Part shown: piece by piece, positions 52,535 through 61,830 of the stretch
Position numbering within the stretch: position 1 is the stretch's first letter
How the letters are laid out: every line of letters starts with the position of its first letter
Origin: Arenibacter hampyeongensis
GTDB taxonomy: Bacteria; Bacteroidota; Bacteroidia; Flavobacteriales; Flavobacteriaceae
Length of the DNA stretch: 64,000 nt
Assembly (NCBI RefSeq): GCF_002909255.1
Contig: NZ_PIOB01000007.1
Coordinates: 1-64,000 of the forward strand
Reading direction: 5' to 3'
Position numbers and translations under genes: made by a program
Notes under the pieces: model-generated
The model's input: the letters and a program-made list of their open reading frames with translations, nothing else
Database searches by the model: none
What the model was told of the DNA's origin: nothing

Positions 52535-54553
52535 CTAATTATCCAGAACCCTAAAAATCCAGGTTTCATCCAAATATTTACCGTTGAAATTACTATCACG
52601 GGAATTAAGTGCTTCTTGCCATGAATTAAATCGTTCCAAATACACATAGTGATATTTATTAAATTTTCGGAAGAAATATTTGGGATATAAACCTTTAGCT
52701 GTAAGGTTTTTTAAAAATTTTTCATAATTTTTCTTTTGCTCAAACACATTGGCAATTAAATAGTAGCCGGGATCCAATCCGTCTTCCTTGTCGCCCTCTT
52801 CGTAACGTTCCTTTGTTTTTGCTTCCGTTAGTGCTGGCTTTGTGACTTTTTTCTGTTGATCTATTTTTTTAGTTTCAAATTTTTTCACAACTGGATCGGG
52901 AGGTAGCAATTTTGAAGAATTTATGGAATCACGTTTCCTTTGGTCTTCGGCCGCCTCCTCCGGATCTACATCCAAATCTATGGGGTTTTCCACCCCTTTA
53001 ATAGTGGCCAGTTTTATATTATTGTCGTCCTCATCAAATATGTCATACTTACTAAGTATTCGCTCATCCCCGCGCCATATGAAACCTTTTAGCAGTCTAC
53101 TGTTTTCCGGGATGTCCTTTTCCGGGAAAATATCGCCATCAGGATTGGTGATAAAAGTAATATCCTCTATTTCATTATTGGCAAGGGTCATTCTAATGGC
53201 ACTGCATATGGTCTTGTCTATACCAATGAGTTCCTGGTCATCATTGTACATATAATAGATGACCTCTGTGTTTTTTACCAGATCTATAAGACTAAGTTTG
53301 TTGTCGATAAATTTTCCAAAAAGATCCTTGCCCTTGGCTTGATTGTAACCTACTTTACCCACTGTATCCATGGAAATTACAAAGGCATTGTTGATTACCT
53401 TCATGGAGTCCAATTTTTCGGTTTCCAAATTGGAAAGTAAATGAATACTATCCCCGGTCATTTGATTTTCGCCATTCCAAATAATAGGTTCGGTAATTAA
53501 TTCGGTAATGCCGGTCTTTTGGTTAAAATGTATGGAATCGCATTTGCCACTTAAATCTTTCTTATAGAATTTGGCATTCCTGAACGCTCTTATAATGCGC
53601 TGTTCGGGCTTTCCTGTGATCATTAGGGTGTCACCGTGCATATATAGGGAATCTTGCTCTACCAGATTAATGGAAACGGCTCTTTTGGTGGCAAATACTG
53701 AATCTTTGGCCTTGTATACTTCCGCATAGTGGGCCCTGATCAAGCCATTGTTTATCGTATCCCTTATGGTAATATTGTTCGTAGCGGAAGCAAATTCAGT
53801 CTTCTTGTCAAAATACAAACTGTCCCCAGTTATGATGCGATTATTATAATCTATACGGGTATTTTTTATTCCGTATCCATTTTCAATTTTGGTGTCATAA
53901 AACCCGCGTTCACAATACATTTTATAGGCTTCTCCAGTGATGGTGGATGGGCCGTATAAATAAGCGTTTTTGGAAACCGTATAATAATCCAATTGTTTGG
54001 AAACCAATTTAAATTCTGGATTCACGAGGTTTACACTATCCAAAAATTGCGATTTCTTTAGTTGGGTAAAATAGCGTCCAATTCTGCTGGTAAGGGTATT
54101 GGAAGAATCAACTACTGTTCCATAATCTTTGTAATACGCCTCCTGCTTTTCCCTGTCAAATCGTAAGGTGTCCGTGGTAAGGGTCATGCTGGTATGGTTC
54201 AAAACCACATTTTCCCAGGCCTTGGCAAGATTCAAATTGCCATCGTAATCTATTTTTCCAGAGGTTAATTGTACGGAATCTCCCTGTTGAAGCTTAATGT
54301 TTCCAATTGCCTTTAGCTTATTTTCTTTTTGGTAATATATTGCAATATCACACCATAAATCGGCTCCTGCATGCTCCATTTGAACTTGTTGGTTATCCTT
54401 ACTAAAGATGGCGGCTCCCGGAAATAGTTTTTCATCTTTGGTAAAAGTACCTCCATAAACAATGTTTATTTGTTTAATCTCCGACTTCGGCTCTTGGGCC
54501 AAACCGTTACAACAAATGAATACTGTAAATAAAAAGAATATGGACTTAAGCAA
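52535..54553 (-). CDS. OstA-like protein (LPS transport type)
   Basis: 672 residues from TTG 54553; a stop lies two codons upstream and no ATG serves. The signal peptide ends in GLAQ. Repeats such as KLDYDGN-like segments (LTSGKIDYDGNLNLAKAWEN, ITGDSLYFDKKTEFASATNN) form the OstA/LptA jelly-roll repeat. The C-terminal 80 residues (YYLIANVFEQKKNYEKFLKN, HYVYLERFNSWQEAL) resemble a SPOR peptidoglycan-binding domain. It probably handles LPS in the periplasm. A TATTTTTG element lies upstream. Confidence 0.82.
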   Translation of the reverse strand: MLKSIFFLFTVFICCNGLAQEPKSEIKQINIVYGGTFTKDEKLFPGAAIFSKDNQQVQMEHAGADLWCDIAIYYQKENKLKAIGNIKLQQGDSVQLTSGKIDYDGNLNLAKAWENVVLNHTSMTLTTDTLRFDREKQEAYYKDYGTVVDSSNTLTSRIGRYFTQLKKSQFLDSVNLVNPEFKLVSKQLDYYTVSKNAYLYGPSTITGEAYKMYCERGFYDTKIENGYGIKNTRIDYNNRIITGDSLYFDKKTEFASATNNITIRDTINNGLIRAHYAEVYKAKDSVFATKRAVSINLVEQDSLYMHGDTLMITGKPEQRIIRAFRNAKFYKKDLSGKCDSIHFNQKTGITELITEPIIWNGENQMTGDSIHLLSNLETEKLDSMKVINNAFVISMDTVGKVGYNQAKGKDLFGKFIDNKLSLIDLVKNTEVIYYMYNDDQELIGIDKTICSAIRMTLANNEIEDITFITNPDGDIFPEKDIPENSRLLKGFIWRGDERILSKYDIFDEDDNNIKLATIKGVENPIDLDVDPEEAAEDQRKRDSINSSKLLPPDPVVKKFETKKIDQQKKVTKPALTEAKTKERYEEGDKEDGLDPGYYLIANVFEQKKNYEKFLKNLTAKGLYPKYFFRKFNKYHYVYLERFNSWQEALNSRDSNFNGKYLDETWIFRVLDN

Positions 54554-54569
54554 TGTTTAAAATTTTGGT

Positions 54570-54577
54570 CAAAAATA
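54570..54577 (-). promoter_or_regulatory. Predicted -7 element (TATTTTTG) of the OstA-like gene
   Basis: TATTTTTG on the minus strand ends 16 bases before TTG 54553. It supports the TTG start, since the frame has no other candidate. Confidence 0.45.
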
Positions 54578-54632
54578 GTATATTTTGGGGGAGGAAGTTA
54601 CAGTTTGGGATAGTTTTAATAAAATGCCATTA

Positions 54633-54664
54633 ACAAAAAAGCCATCTTAAAAGATGGCTTTTGT
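54633..54664 (-). terminator. Terminator of purA
   Basis: A 12-bp stem (54637-54648 with 54651-54662) with a 2-base loop, or 10 bp with a larger loop, is flanked by A on the left and T on the right, so it can end transcription from purA on the minus strand with T-rich RNA. It lies directly after the purA stop. Confidence 0.75.
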
Positions 54665-55936
54665 TTAACGATATATGGTCTGGGTCCTATCTGGTCCTAC
54701 CGAAACAATCTTGATGGGGACTTCCAGTTCTTTTTCCAAGAACTTTATATAATCCATTAGGGTGTCCGGAAGTTCATCTGACTTGCTCATTTTGGTCAAG
54801 TCTTTTGCCCAACCCTTCATTTCTGTATAAACCGGGGTAACATATTCCGGTTCTATACTATAGGGTAAATGTTTTATTTGGTTCCCCTTATAATTGTAAG
54901 CAGTACACACTTTTAATTTTTTAAATCCACTAAGCACGTCCGCTTTCATCATCATCAATTCCGTTACTCCATTAATTTCAACGGCGTATTTAAGGGCTAC
55001 CAAATCCAACCATCCGCAACGTCTAGGTCTACCTGTGGTTGCGCCAAATTCATTTCCTACCCTGCCCATGGTTGCACCGTCTTCGTCAAAAAGTTCTGTG
55101 GGGAACGGTCCACTGCCTACACGGGTGGTATAAGCTTTGAAAATACCTAAAACCTTACCAATTTTATTAGGTGCTACGCCCAATCCGGTACAAGCTCCCG
55201 CCGCTGTGGTGTTGGAGGAGGTTACAAACGGATATGTTCCAAAATCGATGTCCAATAAGGATCCTTGAGCACCTTCCGCCAATATTTTTTTGCCTTCCCT
55301 CTGTGCATTAAAAATATACTCTTCACTATCAATGAAGGTCAGTTTTTTTAATTCTTCAACAGCCATAAAAAAGTCTGCCTCCAACTCCTTTAGGTCGTAT
55401 TGGATCTCTACATTGTAAAAGCTGATCATTGCCTCGTGTTTGTTGGCCAATGCTCGGTATTTTTCTTTCCAATCAGAAAATTCAAGATCACCTACCCTCA
55501 TTCCGTTCCTGCCCGTTTTGTCCATGTAAGTTGGGCCAATACCCTTAAGGGTAGATCCAATTTTGGCCTTGCCTTTGGCAGTTTCAGAGGCCGCATCCAA
55601 TAGGCGATGGGTTGGCAAAATTAGGTGTGCCTTTCTAGAGATAAATAGTTTGGACTTAATGTCTAGATTGAATTTCTTAAGATTGTCGAGCTCTTTTTTA
55701 AAGATAACCGGATCAATAACTACACCGTTACCGACAATGTTAACCGCTGTTTTGTGAAAAATTCCTGAAGGAATGGTGTGCAAAACGTGTTTTATACCAT
55801 CAAATTCTAATGTGTGGCCAGCATTGGGGCCGCCTTGGAAACGTGCAATAATGTCATAGTTCTTGGTTAAAACATCAACTATTTTCCCTTTTCCTTCATC
55901 TCCCCATTGGAGTCCTAGTAGTAAATCTACTGCCAT
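54665..55936 (-). CDS. purA: Adenylosuccinate synthase
   Basis: 423 residues. GLQWGDEGKGKIVDVL, FQGGPNAGHTL, LKGIGPTYMDKTGRNGMRVG and GRPRRCGWLD are family signatures. It joins IMP and aspartate with GTP, the first step to AMP. It lies 16 bases downstream of the Fur-family gene and is probably in the same operon. Confidence 0.96.
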   Translation of the reverse strand: MAVDLLLGLQWGDEGKGKIVDVLTKNYDIIARFQGGPNAGHTLEFDGIKHVLHTIPSGIFHKTAVNIVGNGVVIDPVIFKKELDNLKKFNLDIKSKLFISRKAHLILPTHRLLDAASETAKGKAKIGSTLKGIGPTYMDKTGRNGMRVGDLEFSDWKEKYRALANKHEAMISFYNVEIQYDLKELEADFFMAVEELKKLTFIDSEEYIFNAQREGKKILAEGAQGSLLDIDFGTYPFVTSSNTTAAGACTGLGVAPNKIGKVLGIFKAYTTRVGSGPFPTELFDEDGATMGRVGNEFGATTGRPRRCGWLDLVALKYAVEINGVTELMMMKADVLSGFKKLKVCTAYNYKGNQIKHLPYSIEPEYVTPVYTEMKGWAKDLTKMSKSDELPDTLMDYIKFLEKELEVPIKIVSVGPDRTQTIYR

Positions 55937-55952
55937 TCTTTATGTAATTGGA

Positions 55953-56408
55953 TTAATTATTCGTGTTCTCTTCTTTGATTCTTGTCCCGTAAAAATAGAG
56001 TGAGTGTGTATTGATCTTTATTTTGAAAACTTCCTCAATGGTCTGTTTTATACTTTGGATGCGGGGATCGCAAAATTCCATGACTTCACCAGTATCAGTA
56101 AGGATAACATGATCGTGCTGTCGGTCAAAATATGATTTTTCGTATTGGGCCTGATTTTTTCCAAATTGGTGTTTCCTGACCAATTTGCAATCCAATAAAA
56201 GTTCAATAGTGTTGTAAAGTGTAGCCCTGCTTACGCGATAATTTTTGTTTTTCATGGTAATATAGAGCGATTCTATATCGAAATGCTCTTCGCTCTCGTA
56301 TATTTCCTGTAATATTGCGTAGCGCTCAGGTGTTTTTCTATGCCCATTTTCCTCTAAAAAAGTGGTGAAGACATTTTTAACTATTTCTTGATTCTTATTT
56401 TCGCCCAT
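55953..56408 (-). CDS. Fur family transcriptional regulator
   Basis: 151 residues. The winged-helix N-terminus is [20 protein letters not shown] and [20 protein letters not shown]. The metal-site region is [20 protein letters not shown] (His98, Asp99, His100). The usual CxxC zinc site is replaced by LTDTG, so structural zinc is likely missing or differs. It could be Fur, Zur or PerR; which is not decided. A TACATTTG element and an inverted repeat lie upstream. Confidence 0.88.
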   Translation of the reverse strand: MGENKNQEIVKNVFTTFLEENGHRKTPERYAILQEIYESEEHFDIESLYITMKNKNYRVSRATLYNTIELLLDCKLVRKHQFGKNQAQYEKSYFDRQHDHVILTDTGEVMEFCDPRIQSIKQTIEEVFKIKINTHSLYFYGTRIKEENTNN

Positions 56409-56428
56409 AGCATTTACCCAGCGTTAGG

Positions 56429-56440
56429 GTACAAATGTAC
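56429..56440. promoter_or_regulatory. Inverted repeat overlapping the Fur-family promoter
   Basis: GTACA-AA-TGTAC spans 56429-56440 and overlaps the minus-strand -7 element TACATTTG at 56439-56432. A dyad over the promoter is where a repressor, perhaps the Fur-family protein itself, would act. The start codon is at 56408. Confidence 0.45.
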
Positions 56441-56449
56441 AGTTAAAAT

Positions 56450-58657
56450 TTAAATTCTGGTTACTTTATCGATGCCGTTGATCTGCTTTAGTTTATCTAT
56501 AACTTTTTTAAGGATGGCATTGTTTTTTACAACAAGTGTAATTCTCCCTGAAAAGGTGCCGCCCTCCGTACCGAAATTAATATTTCTCATATTCACATGT
56601 AAATTTCCAGAAATAATCTCTGTAATTTCACTTATCAGCCCTAAGTTGTCTATCCCGGTCAGCATTATTTCTACCGTAAATTCTTCCTGTGAGGAATCTA
56701 TCCATTTGGCGGAAATGATCCTGTAGGCATAATTGGATTGTAGTGAAATGGCATTTGGACAATTCTTTTTATGTACCTTGATACCATCATTTACACTTAC
56801 AAAACCAAATACCTCGTCTCCCGGAATGGGATTACAGCATTGGGATAATTTATATTCCAACTTGTCTTCTTCCTTTCCAAAAACGAGAGTGTCAAACTTG
56901 GTCGTTATTTCATCTTTATGGATGTCCTCTGGAACAGGGTGCTTCCTCATCTTATTCTTGAAGAAGCTTATAAAGGCGTTGCTGTAAGAAGCGGCAAAAT
57001 CCTTTAACATTTGATTGTCAATGGCGCCTATAGCGACCCTATAAAATAGATCCAAACTGGTCTTTAATTTAAAAAAGACGACCAATTTGTTTATTGTATC
57101 CTCATTAAGCGTAATTTTTTGAGATTTAAGTTTACGTCTTAGGATTTCCTTACCGTCCTGTGCAGTGGACTTTTTTTCTTCCCTTAAAGAAGATTTTATC
57201 TTGGCTCTGGCTCTTGCTGTTGTGGCATAGTCCAACCAGCTCTGGCTTGGCTTGGCTGTATCGGAAGTTAATATGTCCACTTGGTCACCACTATTTAAAG
57301 TAGTGTTCAGGGGTACCAATTTTCCATTTACTTTGGCTCCTCTGGTGTGCATACCAACTTCAGTATGGATGTTAAAGGCAAAATCCAATGGAGTGGCCCC
57401 TTTGGGAAGGGATTTTAATTCTCCTTTGGGTGTAAATACAAAAATCTCTTTGGAATAGAGGTTAAGTTTAAATTCTTCAACAAAATCAACCGCATTGGTA
57501 TTTGCATTTTCCAAAGCTTCCTGCAGTTTGTTCAGCCATTCTTCTATGCCCTGTTCTTTTTGATTGCCATGCTTATATTTAAAATGGGCAGCATAACCTT
57601 TCTCGGCAATCTCGTGCATTCTCTCACTTCTAATCTGAACTTCTACCCATTTGCCCTTTGGTCCCATTACGGTAATATGCAGGGCCTCGTAACCAGTGGA
57701 TTTCGGGGAGGAAATCCAATCGCGCAAGCGTACAGGGTTGGGTGTGAAATGATCGGTAACAATGGAATATATTTTCCAGGCTATAAACTTTTCGTTCGGA
57801 CGGTCCGATTTATAAATAATTCGGATAGCAAATTTGTCATATATCTCATCAAAGGAAACATTCTGTACCTTCATTTTTCGGCGAATCGAGAATATGGATT
57901 TCATCCGGCCTTTTATAAAGTAATTGAGCTTTTCCTTGTCCAAGGATTCGCTGATTACCCCGGAAAAAGCATCAATATAGGCCTGTTGTTCTTCTTTGGA
58001 TTCTTCAATTTTACCTAAAATATCGTCGTAAACATCTGGCTCCGTGTATTTAAGGCTAAGGTCTTCAAGTTCGGTCTTAATATTGTAAAGACCTATTCTG
58101 TGTGCTAATGGAGCGTAAATGTAAAGGGTTTCCGAGGCTATCTTTACTTGCTTGTGCTCTGGCATGGAATCCATGGTGAGCATGTTGTGATACCTATCGG
58201 CTATTTTTATGATGATGACCCGCACATCATCATTTAAAGTTAATAGCATTTTTCTAAAATTCTCCGCCTGTTGGGATATGTTCATATCCTTTTTTAGGTG
58301 GGCAATTTTAGTGAGTCCGTCCACGATTCGTGCTACGGTTTCCCCAAACAAACGTTCTATGTCTGCCAAGGTGTATTCGGTGTCCTCAACCACATCGTGA
58401 AGAAGGGCGGACGCTATGGATACTGCATCCAAACCCATTTCGGAAGCCACAATTTTCGCTACGGCAATAGGGTGAAAGACATATGCTTCACCAGATTTTC
58501 TTCTTTGATTTTTATGTGCATCTACGGCAATATCAAAAGCAGAGCGTATCAATTTCTTATCCTCATCGTTAAGACTTTGGTAGCTTATACGGAGCAATTC
58601 CTTGTATTGCTTGGCAATCTCCTTATTTTCTTTTTCTATTGCTGCTTCGGTCATCAT
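56450..58657 (-). CDS. spoT: Bifunctional (p)ppGpp synthase/hydrolase (RelA/SpoT)
   Basis: 735 residues. The HD hydrolase domain has HPIAVAKIV and ALLHDVVEDTEYT (His87-Asp88, Glu91-Asp92). The synthetase domain has YDKFAIRIIY and SPKSTGYEALHITVMGPKG. A TGS domain (EIFVFTPKGELKSLPKGATP) and a C-terminal ACT domain follow. It makes and degrades the stringent-response alarmones. It starts 41 bases from the M48 gene end. Two ATG codons at 58657 and 58654 are possible starts. Confidence 0.95.
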   Translation of the reverse strand: MMTEAAIEKENKEIAKQYKELLRISYQSLNDEDKKLIRSAFDIAVDAHKNQRRKSGEAYVFHPIAVAKIVASEMGLDAVSIASALLHDVVEDTEYTLADIERLFGETVARIVDGLTKIAHLKKDMNISQQAENFRKMLLTLNDDVRVIIIKIADRYHNMLTMDSMPEHKQVKIASETLYIYAPLAHRIGLYNIKTELEDLSLKYTEPDVYDDILGKIEESKEEQQAYIDAFSGVISESLDKEKLNYFIKGRMKSIFSIRRKMKVQNVSFDEIYDKFAIRIIYKSDRPNEKFIAWKIYSIVTDHFTPNPVRLRDWISSPKSTGYEALHITVMGPKGKWVEVQIRSERMHEIAEKGYAAHFKYKHGNQKEQGIEEWLNKLQEALENANTNAVDFVEEFKLNLYSKEIFVFTPKGELKSLPKGATPLDFAFNIHTEVGMHTRGAKVNGKLVPLNTTLNSGDQVDILTSDTAKPSQSWLDYATTARARAKIKSSLREEKKSTAQDGKEILRRKLKSQKITLNEDTINKLVVFFKLKTSLDLFYRVAIGAIDNQMLKDFAASYSNAFISFFKNKMRKHPVPEDIHKDEITTKFDTLVFGKEEDKLEYKLSQCCNPIPGDEVFGFVSVNDGIKVHKKNCPNAISLQSNYAYRIISAKWIDSSQEEFTVEIMLTGIDNLGLISEITEIISGNLHVNMRNINFGTEGGTFSGRITLVVKNNAILKKVIDKLKQINGIDKVTRI

Positions 58658-58698
58658 AAATTAAAAATAGCACAAACTCTGATAGTAGACAACAAAAA

Positions 58699-59931
58699 TT
58701 ATGCCTTTAAGTTTTGAATTCTGGACATTAAGGTCGGGTGCGAATAGTGCATAAAAACATAGGCTGGGTGAGGAGTGAGATTGCTTAGACTGTTCTTAGA
58801 TAATTTTTTTAATGACGTAATAAGGGGTTTGGAGGCAAAAGTGTTTTTAGCATAATCATCCGCCTGATATTCAAATTTTCTGGACATGGCGTTCATGACC
58901 AATCCTGTGACTTCAGAAATGGGGCTGTACAATATTCCAAAACCGATCAGTGCTGCGTGAAAACTTGGTTGAGAAACACCTATGGCCAAAGATACCTCTG
59001 GGTTGTTTATGAAAATGGACAGAATAAATAAGGTAAACCCGGTAAGTAAAATGGAGGCAGATAAATTAAAGATTATGTGTTTTCTTTTGTAATGTCCCAC
59101 TTCATGTGCCAGCACGGCAACGATTTCATCCTCTTCTAGATCGTTGATCAGCGTGTCGTACAGGGTAATTCTCTTTTCTTTACCGAAACCCGAAAAATAG
59201 GCATTGGCCTTTGTGGACCGTTTTGATCCGTCTATAACAAAGATATTCTTGAGCTCAAAGCCTACATTTTTCGCATAAGCTTCAATTTTACTTTTTAAAC
59301 TACCTTCTGCTAGGGGAGTTTGTTTATTAAAAAGGGGTACAATCAGTTTACTGTAAAAAAGGTTCATAAAAAGTGAAAAGACAGCAACGAGTGCCCAGGT
59401 ATAAATCCAAAAGTTGGTTCCCGCCCATTGAAAAAACCAGATGACCAATGCCAATATTCCTCCGCCAAGAATCATCATCATGACCCATCCCTTGATTTTA
59501 TCTGTCCAGAACAACTTTTTGGTACTCTTGTTAAAGCCGAATTTTTCCTCAATAACAAAGGTATGGTAATATGAAAAGGGGGTAGTTATTATGTCATTCC
59601 CAATCATGATTATTCCAAAAAATATAAGTGCAATTAAGATGGGGTTGTCACTAAGACTCCTTGCCATCATATCTATCCAATCAAATCCTCCAAATATCAA
59701 AAACATCAAGGTCAATGTTAATGAGAAGACAGAGCTGACAAGTCCAAAACGATAGTTGATTTTTTTGTACTCCTGGGATTTTCGATATTCTTCCTGGTCA
59801 AACACATCACTTAATTCGTTTGGGACAACATCGGAATAGCGTTTGGCATTTAAGTATTCCAAAAAGGTTTCAATGAAAAATTGTATTGTCAATATGGCTA
59901 TTATGGTATAAAAAAGGATGCTACTGTTCAT
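58699..59931 (-). CDS. M48 family metallopeptidase (Ste24/CAAX type)
   Basis: 410 residues with about seven membrane segments. AVLAHEVGHYKRKH gives the zinc site (His276, Glu277, His280). FVIDGSKRSTKANAYFSGFG and the later LVMNAMSRKFEYQADDYAKN segment, whose Glu is the third zinc ligand, match Ste24-like proteases. It cuts membrane-associated peptides; its substrate is not known. Monocistronic, with the TrmH-type gene 63 bases upstream. Confidence 0.9.
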   Translation of the reverse strand: MNSSILFYTIIAILTIQFFIETFLEYLNAKRYSDVVPNELSDVFDQEEYRKSQEYKKINYRFGLVSSVFSLTLTLMFLIFGGFDWIDMMARSLSDNPILIALIFFGIIMIGNDIITTPFSYYHTFVIEEKFGFNKSTKKLFWTDKIKGWVMMMILGGGILALVIWFFQWAGTNFWIYTWALVAVFSLFMNLFYSKLIVPLFNKQTPLAEGSLKSKIEAYAKNVGFELKNIFVIDGSKRSTKANAYFSGFGKEKRITLYDTLINDLEEDEIVAVLAHEVGHYKRKHIIFNLSASILLTGFTLFILSIFINNPEVSLAIGVSQPSFHAALIGFGILYSPISEVTGLVMNAMSRKFEYQADDYAKNTFASKPLITSLKKLSKNSLSNLTPHPAYVFMHYSHPTLMSRIQNLKA

Positions 59932-59994
59932 TTAAAAAATTAATGGGTTTGAATATTAATTTGGAGTGCAGTTTTTAGTATTTAGAATCTACTT

Positions 59995-60804
59995 CTAAAA
60001 TCCCCTTTGTCTCCTTGCTTCAAAGATAAGTATTGCAGCGGATACAGAAACATTCATGGAGTCTATTTCTCCATGCATTGGAATAATAATGTTTTGCGAG
60101 GACTTGTTGAGCCATTCCTCGGATAAACCAGTAGCTTCCGTACCCACTACTATGGCCGTCGGTTTGGTGTAATCTACTTCCGTATATGGTTTGGAAGCAC
60201 TTAAGGCCGCACAGTTGATCTCTATATCGCGATTTATTAAGTACTGAATAATCTCTTGTGTGGAACCTAGGGCCAAATTGGTTGTAAATACGCAGCCAAC
60301 GCTGGACCGGATTATATTGGGATTGTACAGGTCGCTCTTTGGATTGGCAATAATTACGGCATCTAGATCGGCGGCATCCGCGGTACGAAGAAGGGCTCCT
60401 ATATTGCCAGGTTTTTCGGGCGCTTCTGCTACCAGAATTAAAGGGCGGTCGTTTCTTAAATGCAATGATTCCAGTGAATGTTCCTTGGTTACTGCAACGG
60501 CCAAAATGCCCTCCGTGGTATCCCTATAGGCCAATTTCTGAAAAATCTCTCTCGAAATGGCTATAATTTCTGGCTTTGTTGAAATGCTTTGTATTAGACC
60601 CAAAATAGTATCATGGGAAACCAAATCAGGATAAAAAAGGATGGTCCTTAAATCATATGCACCTTTAATGGCAAGCTCAATTTCCTTGATCCCCTCGATG
60701 ACAAAAAGCCCATTTTTTTTTCGTTCACGGGATTTTTCTTTTAATAATAGGATGCTCTTTATTAGAGGGTTGTGGGTACTGGTAATTTCTTTAAGGTGGC
60801 TCAT
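59995..60804 (-). CDS. TrmH (SpoU) family RNA 2'-O-methyltransferase
   Basis: 269 residues. The N-terminal RNA-binding part (ITSTHNPLIKSILLLKEKSR) is followed by the SPOUT domain: KPGNIGALLRTADAADLDAV, VVGTEATGLSEEW and DSMNVSVSAAILIFEARRQ. The knot motifs are complete. It methylates a ribose in 23S rRNA or tRNA; the position is not known. A TATTTTTG element ends five bases from the ATG. Confidence 0.93.
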   Translation of the reverse strand: MSHLKEITSTHNPLIKSILLLKEKSRERKKNGLFVIEGIKEIELAIKGAYDLRTILFYPDLVSHDTILGLIQSISTKPEIIAISREIFQKLAYRDTTEGILAVAVTKEHSLESLHLRNDRPLILVAEAPEKPGNIGALLRTADAADLDAVIIANPKSDLYNPNIIRSSVGCVFTTNLALGSTQEIIQYLINRDIEINCAALSASKPYTEVDYTKPTAIVVGTEATGLSEEWLNKSSQNIIIPMHGEIDSMNVSVSAAILIFEARRQRGF

Positions 60805-60809
60805 CGCAG

Positions 60810-60817
60810 CAAAAATA
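60810..60817 (-). promoter_or_regulatory. Predicted -7 element (TATTTTTG) five bases from a start codon
   Basis: On the minus strand TATTTTTG ends at 60810, with the TrmH-type ATG at 60804. This predicts a very short or absent leader. Confidence 0.5.
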
Positions 60818-60878
60818 ATATATTATTGTTAACTTAATTAGAGTTGTGCGACGAATGGAGCAACTAAAGATAAGTACA

Positions 60879-61682
60879 ATGAAATATATGATCGTAGTGT
60901 TGATGTTGGCTAGCGTGTTATCCTGTAAGATGGAAAACAAGGCAAAGGAAGTTGATACGGAATTGGCCAAGCCCAAAACGGAATCAATTACAAACTTGGA
61001 GCGATATCCTGAACTACTAATAAAGGTTTTTGAGGCTCACGGGGGCTTGGCGAATTGGAAAAACCAGAGAACCTTGGTCTTTAAGCTGGGGGAGGAGCTA
61101 CACACGATCGATCTACATTCTAGAAAGGATAGGATAGAAGGACCGGGGTATGTCCTTGGGTTCGATGGTGAAAAGGTATGGCTTCAGAGCAAGGGAAATG
61201 CTTATAAAGGTGATCCGGTATTTTATCACAATCTAATGTCTTATTTTTTTAGTATGCCCTTTATGTTGGGTGATAAGGGAATAGTTTATGATGATACCGA
61301 AGATATAGTGTATCAAGGGGTTAATTACCCTGGTATTGCCATAAGATTTAAGTCCGGTGTAGGCACATCATATAAAGATGAATACTTTCTGCATTACGAC
61401 CCCAAGACCTTTGAAATGGCTTGGCTTGGATATACAGTGAGTTACCGTAGTGGTGAGCGTTCCGATAAGGTAAATTGGATTGGATATCACGATTGGGAGG
61501 AAGTAAATGGACTAAGGGTCCCAATGGCCTTGACTTGGTACGGTTCGGAAGGGCGTACAATTAAAGAACCAAAAGAGCCAGTTGTTTTTGAGCAGGTGGC
61601 GTTTAGTGAGCATACCAAACAGGATAGTTTCTTTGAAAAGCCCAATAATGGAGTGTTTGTTGAAGGAAAAGTGCAAGACTAG
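60879..61682 (+). CDS. DUF6503-like lipoprotein
   Basis: 267 residues from ATG 60879, chosen because it gives a lipoprotein signal (YMIVVLMLASVLSC, Cys16). An ATG at 60855 and a GTG at 60846 lie in frame upstream but add a non-signal tail. The body (VFEAHGGLANWKNQRTLVFK, YVLGFDGEKVWLQSKGNAYK) matches the DUF6503 family of predicted lipid-binding LolA/LolB-like beta proteins. Divergent from the TrmH-type gene. Function not known. Confidence 0.78.
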   Translation: MKYMIVVLMLASVLSCKMENKAKEVDTELAKPKTESITNLERYPELLIKVFEAHGGLANWKNQRTLVFKLGEELHTIDLHSRKDRIEGPGYVLGFDGEKVWLQSKGNAYKGDPVFYHNLMSYFFSMPFMLGDKGIVYDDTEDIVYQGVNYPGIAIRFKSGVGTSYKDEYFLHYDPKTFEMAWLGYTVSYRSGERSDKVNWIGYHDWEEVNGLRVPMALTWYGSEGRTIKEPKEPVVFEQVAFSEHTKQDSFFEKPNNGVFVEGKVQD

Positions 61683-61830
61683 GTTGTTATTTATTCCGTT
61701 GGTATTTCTAAACTTGAACTCTACATTTTTACTGTATTGAAAAAATGTCCGGAAGTTGGGAAAATTGCGTTTTTTTCTACTTTTTCTTATGCTGATGTAA
61801 TTTATTGTTGGTTCATAACATCATGTAATT

